This document shows, in pieces, positions 18,730-29,014 of a stretch of DNA of 58,183 nt; position 1 is the first letter of the stretch; each line of letters begins with the position of its first letter. The stretch is taken from the NCBI RefSeq assembly GCF_913053745.1, contig NZ_CAJXGF010000007.1:1-58183 (forward strand). Direction: 5' to 3'. The notes below the pieces were generated by a model. It was not told where the DNA came from and did not search any database. It saw only the letters and a list, made by a program, of their open reading frames with translations. Both the position numbers and the translations under genes were made by a program. Source of the DNA: an uncultured Nitratireductor sp. (GTDB lineage Bacteria > Pseudomonadota > Alphaproteobacteria > Rhizobiales > Rhizobiaceae).

Positions 18730-20043
18730 ATGGCCGAAGCGTTGCGTATTGGAATTGCGGGTTTGGGAACCGTGGGAGCTTCCGTCGTGCGCTGCATGAC
18801 GGACAAGGAAGCGGAACTGACCCGGCAATGCGGACGCACGATGGCGCTGACGGCGGTTTCGGCGCGCGACCGCAACCGCGACCGCGGCATCGAGTTGGGG
18901 AACGCGCAATGGTTCGACGATCCGGTAGAACTGGCCGGTTCGGCCGAGATCGATGTCTTCGTCGAGTTGATTGGCGGTGACAGTGGGGCGGCTTACGATT
19001 CGGTGAAGGCCGCGCTCGAGGCTGGGCGTCACGTGGTGACGGCAAACAAGGCGCTTCTTTCCAAACACGGTGTGGCCTTGGCGGCGATCGCCGAAGAGAA
19101 GGGGGTTCTTCTTAATTATGAGGCTGCCGTCGCAGGCGGGATTCCGGTTATCAAGACCATGCGCGAGGCGCTGGCCGGAAACGAAGTGAGCCGCGTGTTC
19201 GGGATCATGAACGGCACGGCCAACTACATCCTGACGCGTATGGAAGAAGAAGGGCTTTCCTTCGAAGACTGCCTCGCCGAAGCGCAGCGCCTGGGTTACG
19301 CCGAGGCCGATCCGACCTTCGACATCGAAGGGCACGACACGGCACACAAATTGTCCATCCTTACCAGTCTGGCCTTCGGCTGCGAGATTTCGGCCGACGA
19401 CATTTATATGGAGGGCATCTCCAATATCAGTCAGGCTGACATTCGCGCCGCCAGCGAGCTCGGTTACCGGATCAAACTGCTCGGCGTTGCCATGAAGACC
19501 GACAGCGGCATCGAGCAGCGTGTGCATCCGACCATGGTGCCGAACCAGTCGGTTATCGCGCAGGTGCATGGCGTGACCAACGCCGTCGCCATCGAGACCG
19601 ACGTGCTTGGCGAGCTCCTTCTGTCCGGCCCGGGCGCCGGCGGCAGTGCAACCGCCTCAGCGGTGATCGGCGACATGGCCGACATTGCCAAGAGTCGCCC
19701 CGGCTTCCAGCACGGTCCCGTGTTCGGGCGCCCGGCTGCCAGGTTGAAGCCATACCAGCGCGCGCGCATGCGTTCGCATGAGGGAGGGTATTTCATTCGC
19801 ATGACGGTGCATGATCGTGCCGGCGTCTTTGCTGCAATCGCCAAGCGTATGGCCGACAACGAGATTTCGCTGGAATCCATTGTGCAACATGCCGACGGGG
19901 GGCTTCCAGACGCACAGAAAAACGTGATTCTGGTGACACACGAAACGACCGAGGCCGCCGTGCGCAAGGCGGTTGACGGTGTGATGCGGGACGGTCATCT
20001 GGTCGATAAACCGCAAGTCATCCGCATTGAGCGGGCAGCCTGA
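18730..20043 (+). CDS. hom: Homoserine dehydrogenase
   Basis: A 437-residue NAD(P)-dependent enzyme that reduces aspartate semialdehyde to homoserine for threonine and methionine synthesis. It has the Rossmann motif GIAGLGTVGASVV (about 8-20), the substrate region TANKALLSKHG, MNGTANYILT, and EADPTFDIEGHDTAHKL with the catalytic Asp/Lys region. A C-terminal ACT domain (FIRMTVHDRAGVFAAIA onward, about 355-437) suggests feedback by threonine. The start is set at 18730 by AAGGAG at 18713-18718; the frame is open much further upstream within alaC. Confidence 0.95.
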   Translation: MAEALRIGIAGLGTVGASVVRCMTDKEAELTRQCGRTMALTAVSARDRNRDRGIELGNAQWFDDPVELAGSAEIDVFVELIGGDSGAAYDSVKAALEAGRHVVTANKALLSKHGVALAAIAEEKGVLLNYEAAVAGGIPVIKTMREALAGNEVSRVFGIMNGTANYILTRMEEEGLSFEDCLAEAQRLGYAEADPTFDIEGHDTAHKLSILTSLAFGCEISADDIYMEGISNISQADIRAASELGYRIKLLGVAMKTDSGIEQRVHPTMVPNQSVIAQVHGVTNAVAIETDVLGELLLSGPGAGGSATASAVIGDMADIAKSRPGFQHGPVFGRPAARLKPYQRARMRSHEGGYFIRMTVHDRAGVFAAIAKRMADNEISLESIVQHADGGLPDAQKNVILVTHETTEAAVRKAVDGVMRDGHLVDKPQVIRIERAA

Positions 20044-20183
20044 GCCACAATTCATGGCTGTCACATTTATTCAATCGATTCATGTTTTTGACGGGGTGGC
20101 AGGGGACTTGCCGTCCCGCGCCGTCTTTGCCACAAGAAGCCGGCCCGCTCATGAGGAGTGGGAGAAAATCAGGATTTGGATAA

Positions 20184-21161
20184 ATGTTGAAAGCCTCGCA
20201 GGCGGGTCTCGACCGCATTCTCACGCTGGAACTCGTTCGTGTGACGGAGCGCGCGGCCGTGGCTGCAGCACGTTTGCGCGGACGCGGCGACGAGAAGGCG
20301 GCGGACCAGGTGGCCGTTGACGCCATGCGCTCCGAACTCAACCGCCTGCCCATCAAGGGTACGGTGGTGATCGGCGAGGGGGAGCGCGACGAGGCGCCGA
20401 TGCTCTATATCGGTGAGGAAGTGGGTGTGGGCGAGGGACCGGAGGTCGATATCGCGCTCGATCCGCTGGAGGGCACCACCATTTGCGCCAAGAACCTGCC
20501 GAACTCCCTGGCGGTGATTGCCATCGCCGAGCGTGGCAGCCTGCTTTATGCGCCCGATGTCTACATGGAGAAGATCGCTGTCGGCCCGGGCTACCCCGAG
20601 GGCGTCGTCGATCTGGATGCGCCGGCGGTGGAAAACATCGAGGCGTTGGCCAAGGCCAAAGGCGTTGCCGTTAATGAGATCACGGCTTGTATTCTCGACC
20701 GTCCGCGGCACGCGCGCCTTATCGACGAGGTGCGCGGCACGGGCGCTGCAATCCGCCTGATCGGCGACGGCGATGTGGCTGGAGTGATCCACACGACCGA
20801 CCCGGACGAGACGGGCATCGACATTTATTTGGGCATCGGCGGTGCGCCGGAGGGTGTGCTGGCGGCGGCGGCACTGCGCTGCATCGGCGGCCAGATGCAG
20901 GGGCGCCTTCAGCTCAACACCGAAGAAAAGGTGGCGCGTGCGGCCAAGATGGGTATTTCCGATCCCACCAAGGTTTACCGTATGGACGAGATGGCCAAGG
21001 GTGACGTTCTGTTTGCGGCGACCGGTGTGACCGACGGCAACCTGCTTGCGGGCGTCAAGTTCGGCCGCGAGCAGATTTCCACTCACACCATCGTGATGCG
21101 TTCTTCTTCGCAGACGGTGCGCGAGATCATCGCCCGACATCAGGACCTTGATAAGTTCTGA
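20184..21161 (+). CDS. glpX: Class II fructose-1,6-bisphosphatase GlpX
   Basis: A 325-residue Li+-sensitive, metal-dependent phosphatase of gluconeogenesis. Active-site segments are GEGERDEAPMLYIGE (about 68-82), DPLEGTTICA (about 93-102) and YAPDVYMEKIAVGP. The length is normal. It follows hom by 140 bases and precedes recJ; the hom-glpX-recJ order is widespread in Rhizobiales. No strong terminator is visible on either side, so read-through from hom is possible. Confidence 0.95.
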   Translation: MLKASQAGLDRILTLELVRVTERAAVAAARLRGRGDEKAADQVAVDAMRSELNRLPIKGTVVIGEGERDEAPMLYIGEEVGVGEGPEVDIALDPLEGTTICAKNLPNSLAVIAIAERGSLLYAPDVYMEKIAVGPGYPEGVVDLDAPAVENIEALAKAKGVAVNEITACILDRPRHARLIDEVRGTGAAIRLIGDGDVAGVIHTTDPDETGIDIYLGIGGAPEGVLAAAALRCIGGQMQGRLQLNTEEKVARAAKMGISDPTKVYRMDEMAKGDVLFAATGVTDGNLLAGVKFGREQISTHTIVMRSSSQTVREIIARHQDLDKF

Positions 21162-21357
21162 GGGTGGGCCCCTGGGTTTTCTTTCCGGCCGCGGGACGGG
21201 GAGAAGGAAAAGGCCGCATTCCACTTTGCTTCGTCATCCTCGCTTTTGTCCGGAAGAACCATGCCAAAGCGGTTTTTGTAGTTCAGACCACAGCAATTCC
21301 ACGGGCCGCTGCGGTGTGCGCTTGCCTTTGATCCACCGCTGTGAAACCTAGGCGGCG

Positions 21358-23139
21358 ATGACTGGCGAGAAACGGTATTTCCTCGACGTTCGACACTCCG
21401 CGCGCGGTCTCGCGTGGGAGCATCGGCTCGACTTGCGCGGCGAGAATGCAGCCTTGGCCATGGCACAGACGCATGGCATTCCCGAAATCGTTGCACGGGT
21501 TCTGGCCGGGCGCGGGGTCGATATGGACGCGGCGGAGCGTTTCCTCGATCCCACCATCCGGGATCTGCTCCCCGATCCGTCAACCCTGACCGACATGGAC
21601 AAGGCAGCCGAGCGGCTCGCGCATGCGGTTCGGCGCAGCGAAAAAGTGGCGATCTTCGGCGATTACGATGTGGACGGTGCGGCTTCATCGGCCATGATGA
21701 AGCGCTTCCTTGCCCATTACGGCCTCGATGCTGAGATCTATATACCCGACCGGATCTTTGAAGGTTATGGGCCTAATCCCGATGCGATGCGGGATCTGGC
21801 AGGGCGGGCTGGCTTGATCGTCACCGTGGATTGCGGCGTCAACAGCGCCGCCGCCGTCGCTGCCGCCAACGAGGCGGGGGCGGATGTGGTGATACTCGAT
21901 CATCACCAGGTAGGTGGCGATCTGCCTGAGGCGATTGCGGTGGTAAATCCCAATCGCGAGGACGACTTGTCGGGACAAGGGCATTTGTGTGCCGCAGGCG
22001 TTGTGTTCCTTGCGCTGGTGCAAACGGCGAAGCATTTGCGCCAAGGCGGTTTCTCGAAGGTTCCGCCGGATTTGTTGGGTTTTCTGGACCTCGTCGCGCT
22101 TGGCACCGTTTGCGATGTGGTGCCGCTGGTCGGCGTCAACCGCGCCTTTGTCGTGAAAGGCCTGTTGACCGCCCGGCAGATGAAAACTCCGGGTCTGGCG
22201 GCATTGGCGCGGGTGTCGCGCATCGGGGAGCCGCTAACCCCGTATCATTTTGGCTTCATGATCGGTCCACGGATCAATGCGGGTGGGCGTATCGGCAATG
22301 CAGCGCTGGGCAGCAATCTGCTCGCCAGCGACGATCTCGTCGAGACCGCCAAAATCGCCGAGACGCTCAACCGTCTGAATACCGAGCGTCAAGATATGGA
22401 AACGGTCATGCTGGCAGAAGCGAAGGCGGAGGTCGACGCCGAGCTGATGGCCGGTGAAGGGCCTGCCGTTCTGGTAACGGCGAGCGACCGCTGGCATCCC
22501 GGCATCGTCGGACTGCTCGCTTCGCGTCTCAAGGACCACGCGCGGCGTCCCACGTTCGCCATTGCATTCGATCCGAACGGAAAGGGTACGGGCTCTGGAC
22601 GCTCGATTCCCGGTTTCGACCTTGGCAAGGTCGTTCGCGAGGCGGTGAGAGAGGGACTGTTGGCCAAGGGCGGCGGTCACGCCATGGCCGCCGGCATTAC
22701 GATTGAGCGCGAAAAGCTCGGACCGCTTCGGGCGTTTTTCGAGGAACGTGCCGCGGGGGCCGTCAAGCAATTGCGCGATGCGGAAAGCCTCAAGATCGAC
22801 GCAGCACTTTCAGCCGACGGTGCGGGCTTTGCTCTCCTTGACGTGTTGGAGACGGCGGGCCCCTACGGTTCGGGTCATCCGACGCCAGTGCTGGCACTGC
22901 CACGCCATCGCCTTGCCGAAGCGCGCGTGGTGGGGAATGGTCATATCCGCGCAGAACTGCGTTCGCAGACCGGTGCACGCATGGAGGCTATCGCTTTCCG
23001 GGCCGCTGAAACCGATCTTGGAAACTTCCTGTTCGACAATCGCGGTGCCACCATTCACGCGGCGGGAACGCTTGCGGTCAATCACTGGAACGGAAACAAG
23101 CGCATTCAACTGAGATTGCAGGATGCGGCGAGCGCCTGA
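21358..23139 (+). CDS. recJ: Single-stranded-DNA-specific exonuclease RecJ
   Basis: A 593-residue 5'-3' exonuclease used in recombination and mismatch repair. The DHH motifs are FGDYDVDGAASSAMM (about 98-112), TVDCGVNSAAAV and ILDHHQVGG (about 178-188). The DHHA1 domain shows GSGRSIPGFDLGKVV and GGGHAMAAGIT (about 440-450), and a C-terminal OB-like domain follows. The start is ATG 21358. It converges with the patatin gene, whose stop is only nine bases past the recJ stop. Confidence 0.94.
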   Translation: MTGEKRYFLDVRHSARGLAWEHRLDLRGENAALAMAQTHGIPEIVARVLAGRGVDMDAAERFLDPTIRDLLPDPSTLTDMDKAAERLAHAVRRSEKVAIFGDYDVDGAASSAMMKRFLAHYGLDAEIYIPDRIFEGYGPNPDAMRDLAGRAGLIVTVDCGVNSAAAVAAANEAGADVVILDHHQVGGDLPEAIAVVNPNREDDLSGQGHLCAAGVVFLALVQTAKHLRQGGFSKVPPDLLGFLDLVALGTVCDVVPLVGVNRAFVVKGLLTARQMKTPGLAALARVSRIGEPLTPYHFGFMIGPRINAGGRIGNAALGSNLLASDDLVETAKIAETLNRLNTERQDMETVMLAEAKAEVDAELMAGEGPAVLVTASDRWHPGIVGLLASRLKDHARRPTFAIAFDPNGKGTGSGRSIPGFDLGKVVREAVREGLLAKGGGHAMAAGITIEREKLGPLRAFFEERAAGAVKQLRDAESLKIDAALSADGAGFALLDVLETAGPYGSGHPTPVLALPRHRLAEARVVGNGHIRAELRSQTGARMEAIAFRAAETDLGNFLFDNRGATIHAAGTLAVNHWNGNKRIQLRLQDAASA

Positions 23140-23148
23140 GTTGCGCAT

Positions 23149-24135
23149 TTACCCGAGTACGGCAATCAGCCTATCGAGCTCGGAAAGACGTGCCTGGGTG
23201 GTTTCGTAGCCGATGGCTATGGCTTCGTCGGCACGATGAAATTCGGTAAGGCCGATATGCCCGAGTTTCGGTTGAAGCGACAGATCCGGTGGATCGCCGG
23301 CCATGCGGGCACGCGAAATCCGATCCTGGATAATGTTGAAAGCTTCGACCATGACGCCGGTAATGCCAAGGCGGTGATCGTGCTGGTGCGGCCCCTTGTC
23401 GACAATCAGCGCCGCAGGTTCGCCGTCTTCGGTTTCCTGTGGCAAGCCGGCCGAATGCTTGATCACCGCCGCGCGACCGAAAAGATCGTAATGCAGGTTC
23501 ACTGCCATGACGAGCGGTTGCTCATAGGCGCGGCACGCAGAGACCGGGACGGGATTGACGAGTGCGCCGTCGACGAGCACGCGGCCGTTGCAGGTAACCG
23601 GTTCAAAAACACCGGGCAGTGCGTAGGAGGCCCGCATCGCCGTAATTAGCGATCCGCTCGAAAGCCAGATTTCGTGGCCGGTGCGGATTTCTGCTGCCAC
23701 GCAGACGAAGGGTTTCGAAAGATCGTCGAACGAGACGTCTTGCAAGTGCTCCTGCATGCGTGCGGTCAGTTTCATGCCCCCGAACAGGCCGCTACCGCGG
23801 AAATTGATGTCCAGAAGGCCGAAGATGCGACGCTTGGTCAAGGAGCGGGCAAATTCTTCCAACTCGTCGAGCTTGCCGGCCAGATAACAACCGCCCACAA
23901 GTGCGCCGATAGACGTGCCAGCGATCATGCCAATGGGAACGTTGGCCTCGTCCAGAGCGCGCAGAACGCCGATATGGGCCCAGCCGCGAGCTGCGCCCCC
24001 GCCCAGAGCAAGCGCGATCCCGTTTCTGGGTTTCGGCTTTGGCACAGGGTCGATCACCGGCGGCTCCGGAGAAACCATATCGATTTCCCGGTTTTCATGC
24101 TTCCTGCGTAGAGATGCCCAATCGAGCATGTTCAT
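23149..24135 (-). CDS. Patatin-like phospholipase
   Basis: A 328-residue Ser/Asp-dyad hydrolase. The oxyanion loop is GGGAARGWAHIGVLRAL (about 45-61), the nucleophile is S75 in GTSIG, and the catalytic Asp is D190 in VDGALVNPVP. The N-terminal 35 residues are Pro-rich and charged, with no signal peptide, so the protein is probably cytoplasmic or peripherally membrane-bound. The family hydrolyses lipid acyl esters; the actual substrate is unknown. Downstream of folE-hisI on the same strand, with a gap of about 185 bases that shows nothing clear. Confidence 0.88.
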   Translation of the reverse strand: MNMLDWASLRRKHENREIDMVSPEPPVIDPVPKPKPRNGIALALGGGAARGWAHIGVLRALDEANVPIGMIAGTSIGALVGGCYLAGKLDELEEFARSLTKRRIFGLLDINFRGSGLFGGMKLTARMQEHLQDVSFDDLSKPFVCVAAEIRTGHEIWLSSGSLITAMRASYALPGVFEPVTCNGRVLVDGALVNPVPVSACRAYEQPLVMAVNLHYDLFGRAAVIKHSAGLPQETEDGEPAALIVDKGPHQHDHRLGITGVMVEAFNIIQDRISRARMAGDPPDLSLQPKLGHIGLTEFHRADEAIAIGYETTQARLSELDRLIAVLG

Positions 24136-24319
24136 CTCCTCGTCCCCTTTGCATCATGCCCGGGAACTGTATCGAATTGGTGAATATGCGTCGCTTTGGC
24201 GAACCGAACGGTTCAACGCAGTCTCACCGGGGAACCCGTAAAATGCTCATTTTTAGATGGGTGTTCCCTAGAAGAAAGTCTACGCTCGCAGCGTTCAAGA
24301 AATCGAGACCGACTTTCGG

Positions 24320-24766
24320 TCAAGCGTGTCCATCGTTATCAGCCAAAGGCTTCATGCCGAGGTCGATCAAAACGGCTTTGCCATCACGAATGCTTACATT
24401 GCGGTAGAAGCAGGAGCGGCGGCCGGTGTGGCAGGTGGCGCCGTCGCCGGCGACCTTGACGCTTAAATGCACCGCATCCTGATCGCAATCGGTGGCGATG
24501 GAGACGATGTGCTGAACATTGCCCGAGGTCTCCCCCTTCTTCCAAAGCTTACCGCGCGAGCGCGACCAGTAATGAGCCACGCCGGTTTCAAGGGTCGTGG
24601 CCAGTGCTTCGGCGTTCATGTGGGCCACCATTAAAAGCGCACTGGTTTCGGCATCCGTCACCACTGCAGTGACGAGGCCGGTGGCATCGAAGCGGGGTGA
24701 GAAAGCCGCACCCTCTTCGAGTGCGGCCTTGTCGGATGGAGCAGGGGGGAAGGTGATTGTCGTCAT
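24320..24766 (-). CDS. hisI: Phosphoribosyl-AMP cyclohydrolase
   Basis: A 148-residue enzyme that opens the purine ring of phosphoribosyl-AMP in histidine biosynthesis. Zn/Mg-binding residues lie in [12 protein letters not shown] and [29 protein letters not shown] is the substrate-binding signature. It is the stand-alone HisI form, without the HisE domain, as usual in alphaproteobacteria. The ATG at 24766 overlaps the folE stop by one base (TGATG), so it is coupled to folE. The longer open frame upstream is only antisense-frame reading of folE. Confidence 0.93.
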   Translation of the reverse strand: MTTITFPPAPSDKAALEEGAAFSPRFDATGLVTAVVTDAETSALLMVAHMNAEALATTLETGVAHYWSRSRGKLWKKGETSGNVQHIVSIATDCDQDAVHLSVKVAGDGATCHTGRRSCFYRNVSIRDGKAVLIDLGMKPLADNDGHA

Positions 24767-25431
24767 CAGCCGTGTTTGTCGCGCAACATGGTCATGAAAC
24801 GCGCCTGTTCCTGCAAGTCTTCCCGGTAGACGCCGGTGAACGTGGTGGTGAGTGTTGTCGACCCCTGCTTGCGAATGCCGCGCATGGCCATGCACATATG
24901 CTCGGCCTCCACCAGTACGGCAACGCCGCGCGGCCTTAGAACGTCCTGGATCACGTGCGCGATCTGTGCAGTCATGGCTTCCTGCGTCTGAAGGCGCCGG
25001 GCGAAAATATCGACCACGCGGGCGACTTTGGACAGACCGACCACTTTGCCGTCCGGTAAATAGGCGACATGCGCCTTGCCGATGATCGGCACCATGTGAT
25101 GTTCGCAATGGGAGTGGAACGAAATATCCTTGATCAGGACCATGTCGTTATAGCCCTGCACCTCCTCGAAGGTGCGGCCCAGTTCCTCTGCCGGGCATTG
25201 GTCGTAACCGGCGAACATTTCGCGGTATGCCTTGGCGACACGCTGTGGTGTTTCGATCAGCCCTTCGCGGTCGATGTCGTCGCCGGTCCAGCGCAGCAAT
25301 GTGCGCACAGCGTTTTCCACCTCCTCTTGGGATGGGCGGTCGGTGACTGGCTTATCCATGTAGGATTTGTTCTCCGCTTTTTTTTCGCCTTGATCGGCGT
25401 GAGGCGGAAAGTTTTTGATAACAGCGTCCAT
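24766..25431 (-). CDS. folE: GTP cyclohydrolase I
   Basis: A 221-residue enzyme for the first step of tetrahydrofolate synthesis, GTP to dihydroneopterin triphosphate. Zinc ligands are visible in [10 protein letters not shown] (C109, H112) and [12 protein letters not shown] (C180). A non-conserved N-terminal 30 residues precedes the domain; an internal ATG (MDKPVT, residue 25) is an alternative start. It is coupled to hisI. The 5' side contains a small hairpin GTTCCTG/CAGGAAC (25449-25468) of unknown meaning. Confidence 0.94.
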   Translation of the reverse strand: MDAVIKNFPPHADQGEKKAENKSYMDKPVTDRPSQEEVENAVRTLLRWTGDDIDREGLIETPQRVAKAYREMFAGYDQCPAEELGRTFEEVQGYNDMVLIKDISFHSHCEHHMVPIIGKAHVAYLPDGKVVGLSKVARVVDIFARRLQTQEAMTAQIAHVIQDVLRPRGVAVLVEAEHMCMAMRGIRKQGSTTLTTTFTGVYREDLQEQARFMTMLRDKHG

Positions 25432-25574
25432 AGAAGGCGTCTCCCGTAGTTCCTGTCTCAGCAGGAACGAGTTGAACGGTTCACGGCCTTATCCAGCGGG
25501 TATTGGAGAAATAATCTCAGCCCGGCCCGACAGCGGCGTGCGCGAAACTTGGATCCGCATAAGGCGCTCATGCC

Positions 25575-25604
25575 TTGTCGCGGACCCACAGCGGTCATTA
25601 TATA
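25575..25604 (+). promoter_or_regulatory. Candidate sigma-70 promoter of the NifU/IscU-like gene
   Basis: TTGTCG at 25575-25580 and TATATA at 25599-25604 are separated by 18 bases and lie 70 bases before the start at 25677. By pattern only. Confidence 0.35.
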
Positions 25605-25676
25605 AGGGATAGGAAGCAGAAAGAAAGGTGCCGAAACGACATTGATGTGTTTCGGATACGGCAGATCGGAAAATCT

Positions 25677-26123
25677 ATGCTGGACGACGTCTACAACGCG
25701 AAAATTCTTGGTTTTGCCGGTAATATTCAGCGGATAGGGCGTCTGAACGATCCAGATGCCAGCGCCAAGGCGCATTCGAAACTCTGCGGATCGACAGTGA
25801 TTGTCGATCTGAAGATGGAGAACGACACAGTGACCGACTTCGCGCATGAGGTGAAGGCCTGTGCGTTGGGACAGGCCTCTTCATCGATCATGGCGGCCCA
25901 TGTGGTGGGCGCGAAGGCTGACGAACTGCGGAAGGTCCGCGAACAGATGTATGCCATGCTTAAGAATGAGGGGGTCCCGCCAAACGGCCGTTTTGAAGAG
26001 CTGAAGTATCTGGAGCCGGTGCGCGGTTACAAGGCACGCCACGCTTCCACGCTTTTGACCTTCGACGCGGTGGTCGACGCCATCGATCAGATCGAGAAGG
26101 CGCGCGCCGGAGCTGCCGCCTGA
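25677..26123 (+). CDS. NifU/IscU-like iron-sulfur cluster scaffold, lacking the third cysteine
   Basis: A 148-residue protein of the IscU/NifU N-terminal fold. Cluster-ligand cysteines are C37 (KLCGS) and C62 (KACALG). The third position, Cys in canonical IscU, reads H122-A123 (KARHAST), and the aspartate usually two residues after the first Cys is Ser. A subset of alphaproteobacterial scaffold-like proteins shares this pattern, as I recall. It may bind metal or act in a different step. The start at ATG 25677 gives the domain boundary; the frame is open 102 bases further up without a good site. yidD follows three bases after its stop. Confidence 0.8.
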   Translation: MLDDVYNAKILGFAGNIQRIGRLNDPDASAKAHSKLCGSTVIVDLKMENDTVTDFAHEVKACALGQASSSIMAAHVVGAKADELRKVREQMYAMLKNEGVPPNGRFEELKYLEPVRGYKARHASTLLTFDAVVDAIDQIEKARAGAAA

Positions 26124-26126
26124 CCC

Positions 26127-26468
26127 ATGGCGCGGCCCGTTCGCAGCCGCAACTGGCAAGGGATATGGCCGAAGACACCCGGTCGCCTGTTCGGCACGGG
26201 TTGCGTGCGTCTCTACCAACTGACGCTGTCCGGTTTCATTGGCAATTCCTGCCGCCATTTTCCCACCTGTTCGGAATACGCCTATGAAGCGATTGCCCGG
26301 CATGGGCTCTGGTCGGGCGGCTGGATGGGACTTTTCCGCGTGGTGCGATGCGGGCCGGGTGGCACGCATGGGGTCGATCCGGTTCCCGACAAGCTCGACA
26401 TGGACCTGAAATGGTGGGCGCCTTGGCGTTTCTGGCGCGTGGCCAGGCAGAAGGATGGACGTCGATGA
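26127..26468 (+). CDS. yidD: Membrane protein insertion efficiency factor YidD
   Basis: A 113-residue small membrane-associated protein thought to aid YidC-dependent insertion. The family core LYQLTLSGFIGNSCRHFPTC and SEYAYEAIARHG is intact, with three conserved cysteines (CRHFPTC and RCGPGG). Unlike most genomes, where it sits between rnpA and yidC, here it lies between the Fe-S scaffold gene and a DUF2267 gene, an arrangement familiar from Rhizobiales. Its stop overlaps the next start by four bases (ATGA). Confidence 0.93.
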   Translation: MARPVRSRNWQGIWPKTPGRLFGTGCVRLYQLTLSGFIGNSCRHFPTCSEYAYEAIARHGLWSGGWMGLFRVVRCGPGGTHGVDPVPDKLDMDLKWWAPWRFWRVARQKDGRR

Positions 26469-26890
26469 CGGTTCCAATGGACTATCTGCATGCCAGCCGC
26501 GATTTCCGGCGTTTTCTGGATGCGGTAAAAACGCAATCGATGCTCGCCACGCACAACCAGTGCTATGCGATGACACGCGCGGTGCTGCATGTTTTCCGCA
26601 GTCATATATCTATGAAGGACGCGCTGGAATTTGCGGAAATACTGCCGCCTTTGTTGCGGGTGATCTTTATCGAAGGCTGGAATCTAGACGCGGAGATCAC
26701 CCCGTTTCCCGACCGTCAAACGCTCCTCGCAGAGGTGAAAGCGGTGCGCGCGCCACACAATGTCGCACCAGAGACCGCTATTGGCGATATCGCCGCCATC
26801 CTGCGTGCGGAGGTGGGGGAGGCGACCTTGCGGCGGGTCCTCAAATCGATGCCGCATGGAGCGGAAGCCTACTGGCTGACAAAGCCGTGA
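26465..26890 (+). CDS. DUF2267 domain protein
   Basis: A 141-residue, mainly helical, soluble protein resembling the DUF2267 family (two similar helical halves; [13 protein letters not shown] and [16 protein letters not shown] match the family's two end motifs). Function unknown. The ATG at 26465 overlaps the yidD stop (ATGA). The gene ends 118 bases before thrS. Confidence 0.7.
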   Translation: MTVPMDYLHASRDFRRFLDAVKTQSMLATHNQCYAMTRAVLHVFRSHISMKDALEFAEILPPLLRVIFIEGWNLDAEITPFPDRQTLLAEVKAVRAPHNVAPETAIGDIAAILRAEVGEATLRRVLKSMPHGAEAYWLTKP

Positions 26891-27008
26891 CACGGCAGAC
26901 CCCGGTTTGCCCTTTACGTTCGCGGTTGAAACGCTTATTCCGACCGCGCAAACTCAAACTGCCCAAACCACCCGCGCTCGTTGGCGGGACTGGATAAGGA
27001 GAAGTCTT

Positions 27009-28994
27009 ATGGCCGAGGCCGTTTCCCTAAAATTTCCCGATGGCTCTGTCCGCGACTATGAGGCGGCGACGACTGGTGCCGACATTGCAGCCGGCATTTC
27101 CAAGTCGCTTGCCAAGAAATCGGTCGCTTATGCGCTCAATGGCGTGGTGCGCGATCTTTCCGATCCTGTCGGCATCTCCGGCGATTTCGAGATCGTCACG
27201 CGCGACGATCCGCGTGCGCTGGAATTGATCCGGCACGACGCCGCGCATGTGCTGGCCGAAGCTGTGCAGGAGCTTTGGCCTGGCACACAGGTCACCATCG
27301 GCCCGGTGATCGAGAACGGGTTCTATTACGATTTCGCCCGCAACGAACCCTTCACGCCCGAAGATCTGCCGGTCATCGAGAAGAAGATGGCGGAGATCAT
27401 TGCGCGCAACAAGCCGTTCACCAAGGACGTGTGGTCGCGCGACAAGGCCAAGAAAGTGTTCGCCGAGAAAGGCGAGAGCTACAAGGTCGAACTGATCGAT
27501 GCGATCCCCGAGGATCAGGACGTCAAGATCTACGCGCAGGGCGACTGGTTCGACCTTTGCCGCGGTCCGCACATGGTCTCGACCGGCCAGATCGGCAAGG
27601 CGTTCAAACTGATGAAAGTGGCGGGCGCCTATTGGCGCGGTGACGCCAACAATCCGATGCTGACCCGCATCTACGGCACGGCCTGGCAGACACAGGAAGA
27701 GCTCGACCAGTATCTGCACATGCTGGCAGAGGCCGAGAAGCGCGACCATCGCCGGCTCGGCCGCGAGATGGACCTGTTCCACTTTCAGGAAGAGGGGCCG
27801 GGCGTCGTTTTCTGGCACTCCAAGGGCTGGCGCATGTTCCAGAACCTCGTGAGCTACATGCGGCGCAGGCTCGCGACCGATGGTTATGATGAGGTGAACG
27901 CGCCCCAGGTGCTCGACAAGAGCCTTTGGGAGACCTCCGGTCACTGGGGCTGGTACAAGGAGAACATGTTCAAGGTCGAGTGCGCGGACGATGAGGCGGA
28001 AGATACCCGCACCTTCGCGCTGAAGCCGATGAACTGTCCCGGTCATGTGCAGATATTCAAGCACGGCCTGAAGTCCTATCGCGATCTGCCGATCCGGATG
28101 GCCGAATTCGGCAATGTGCATCGCTACGAGCCTTCGGGCGCGTTGCACGGCCTGATGCGCGTGCGCGGCTTCACGCAGGACGATGCGCACATCTTCTGTA
28201 CTGAAGAGCAACTCGCCGCCGAATGTCTCAAGATCAACGATCTGATTCTTTCCACCTATGCTGATTTCGGTTTTGAGGAGATCACGGTCTTCTTCTCGAC
28301 GCGGCCGGAAAAGCGTGTCGGTTCCGATGCGCTTTGGGATCACGCCGAAGAGATCATGAGCAAGGTTCTGGTGCAGATCGCCGAACAATCGGGCGGGCGC
28401 ATCAAGACTGCAATCAATCCGGGCGACGGCGCGTTCTACGGACCGAAGTTCGATTATGTTCTCAAGGATGCCATCGGCCGCGAATGGCAATGCGGCACCA
28501 CACAGATCGACTTCAATCTGCCGGAGCGTTTCGGTGCTTTCTACATCGATCACGACTCGGAGAAGAAGCAACCGGTCATGGTGCACCGGGCGATTTGCGG
28601 CTCGATGGAGCGTTTCCTGGGTATTCTGATAGAGAACTTCGCCGGCCATTTCCCGCTCTGGTTCGCACCGGTGCAGGTGGTGGTGGCGACGATCACGTCC
28701 GATGCCGACGAGTATGCGCTGAAGGTCACCGAGACCCTGAAGGAGGCCGGTCTTCTGGCCGAGGCGGATCTGCGCAACGAGAAGATCAACTACAAGGTCC
28801 GCGAGCACTCGCTGGCCAAGGTTCCGGTCATTCTCGTCTGCGGCAAGCGCGAAGCGGAAGAAGGCACAGTCAACATTCGCCGGCTGGGCAGTCGCGATCA
28901 GGCGTCCTTCTCGCTGGCCGATGTGACGGCGATGCTGGTCGACGAGGCGACGCCGCCGGATTTGAAGCGCAGGGTGCCTGCCTCGGCCGAATAG
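27009..28994 (+). CDS. thrS: Threonine--tRNA ligase
   Basis: A 661-residue class II aminoacyl-tRNA synthetase. Domains in order: TGS (about 1-63), the editing/SAD region ([11 protein letters not shown] near 75 and DLCRGPHM near 185), the catalytic core with zinc ligands in [20 protein letters not shown] and [12 protein letters not shown], and the C-terminal anticodon-binding domain (from FAPVQVVV, about 560). The start is set by AAGGAG directly upstream of ATG 27009; the longer open frame lacks support. A terminator follows. No T-box leader is seen, as expected for this phylum. Confidence 0.96.
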   Translation: MAEAVSLKFPDGSVRDYEAATTGADIAAGISKSLAKKSVAYALNGVVRDLSDPVGISGDFEIVTRDDPRALELIRHDAAHVLAEAVQELWPGTQVTIGPVIENGFYYDFARNEPFTPEDLPVIEKKMAEIIARNKPFTKDVWSRDKAKKVFAEKGESYKVELIDAIPEDQDVKIYAQGDWFDLCRGPHMVSTGQIGKAFKLMKVAGAYWRGDANNPMLTRIYGTAWQTQEELDQYLHMLAEAEKRDHRRLGREMDLFHFQEEGPGVVFWHSKGWRMFQNLVSYMRRRLATDGYDEVNAPQVLDKSLWETSGHWGWYKENMFKVECADDEAEDTRTFALKPMNCPGHVQIFKHGLKSYRDLPIRMAEFGNVHRYEPSGALHGLMRVRGFTQDDAHIFCTEEQLAAECLKINDLILSTYADFGFEEITVFFSTRPEKRVGSDALWDHAEEIMSKVLVQIAEQSGGRIKTAINPGDGAFYGPKFDYVLKDAIGREWQCGTTQIDFNLPERFGAFYIDHDSEKKQPVMVHRAICGSMERFLGILIENFAGHFPLWFAPVQVVVATITSDADEYALKVTETLKEAGLLAEADLRNEKINYKVREHSLAKVPVILVCGKREAEEGTVNIRRLGSRDQASFSLADVTAMLVDEATPPDLKRRVPASAE

Positions 28995-29014
28995 GCCACA
29001 CGATCTCTGAGCTG

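Noticed and set aside
20169..21224. A 351-residue open frame on the minus strand
   Set aside because: Antisense to glpX, which has all its active-site motifs.
27027..28808. A 593-residue open frame on the minus strand
   Set aside because: Antisense to thrS; shadow of a strongly biased gene.
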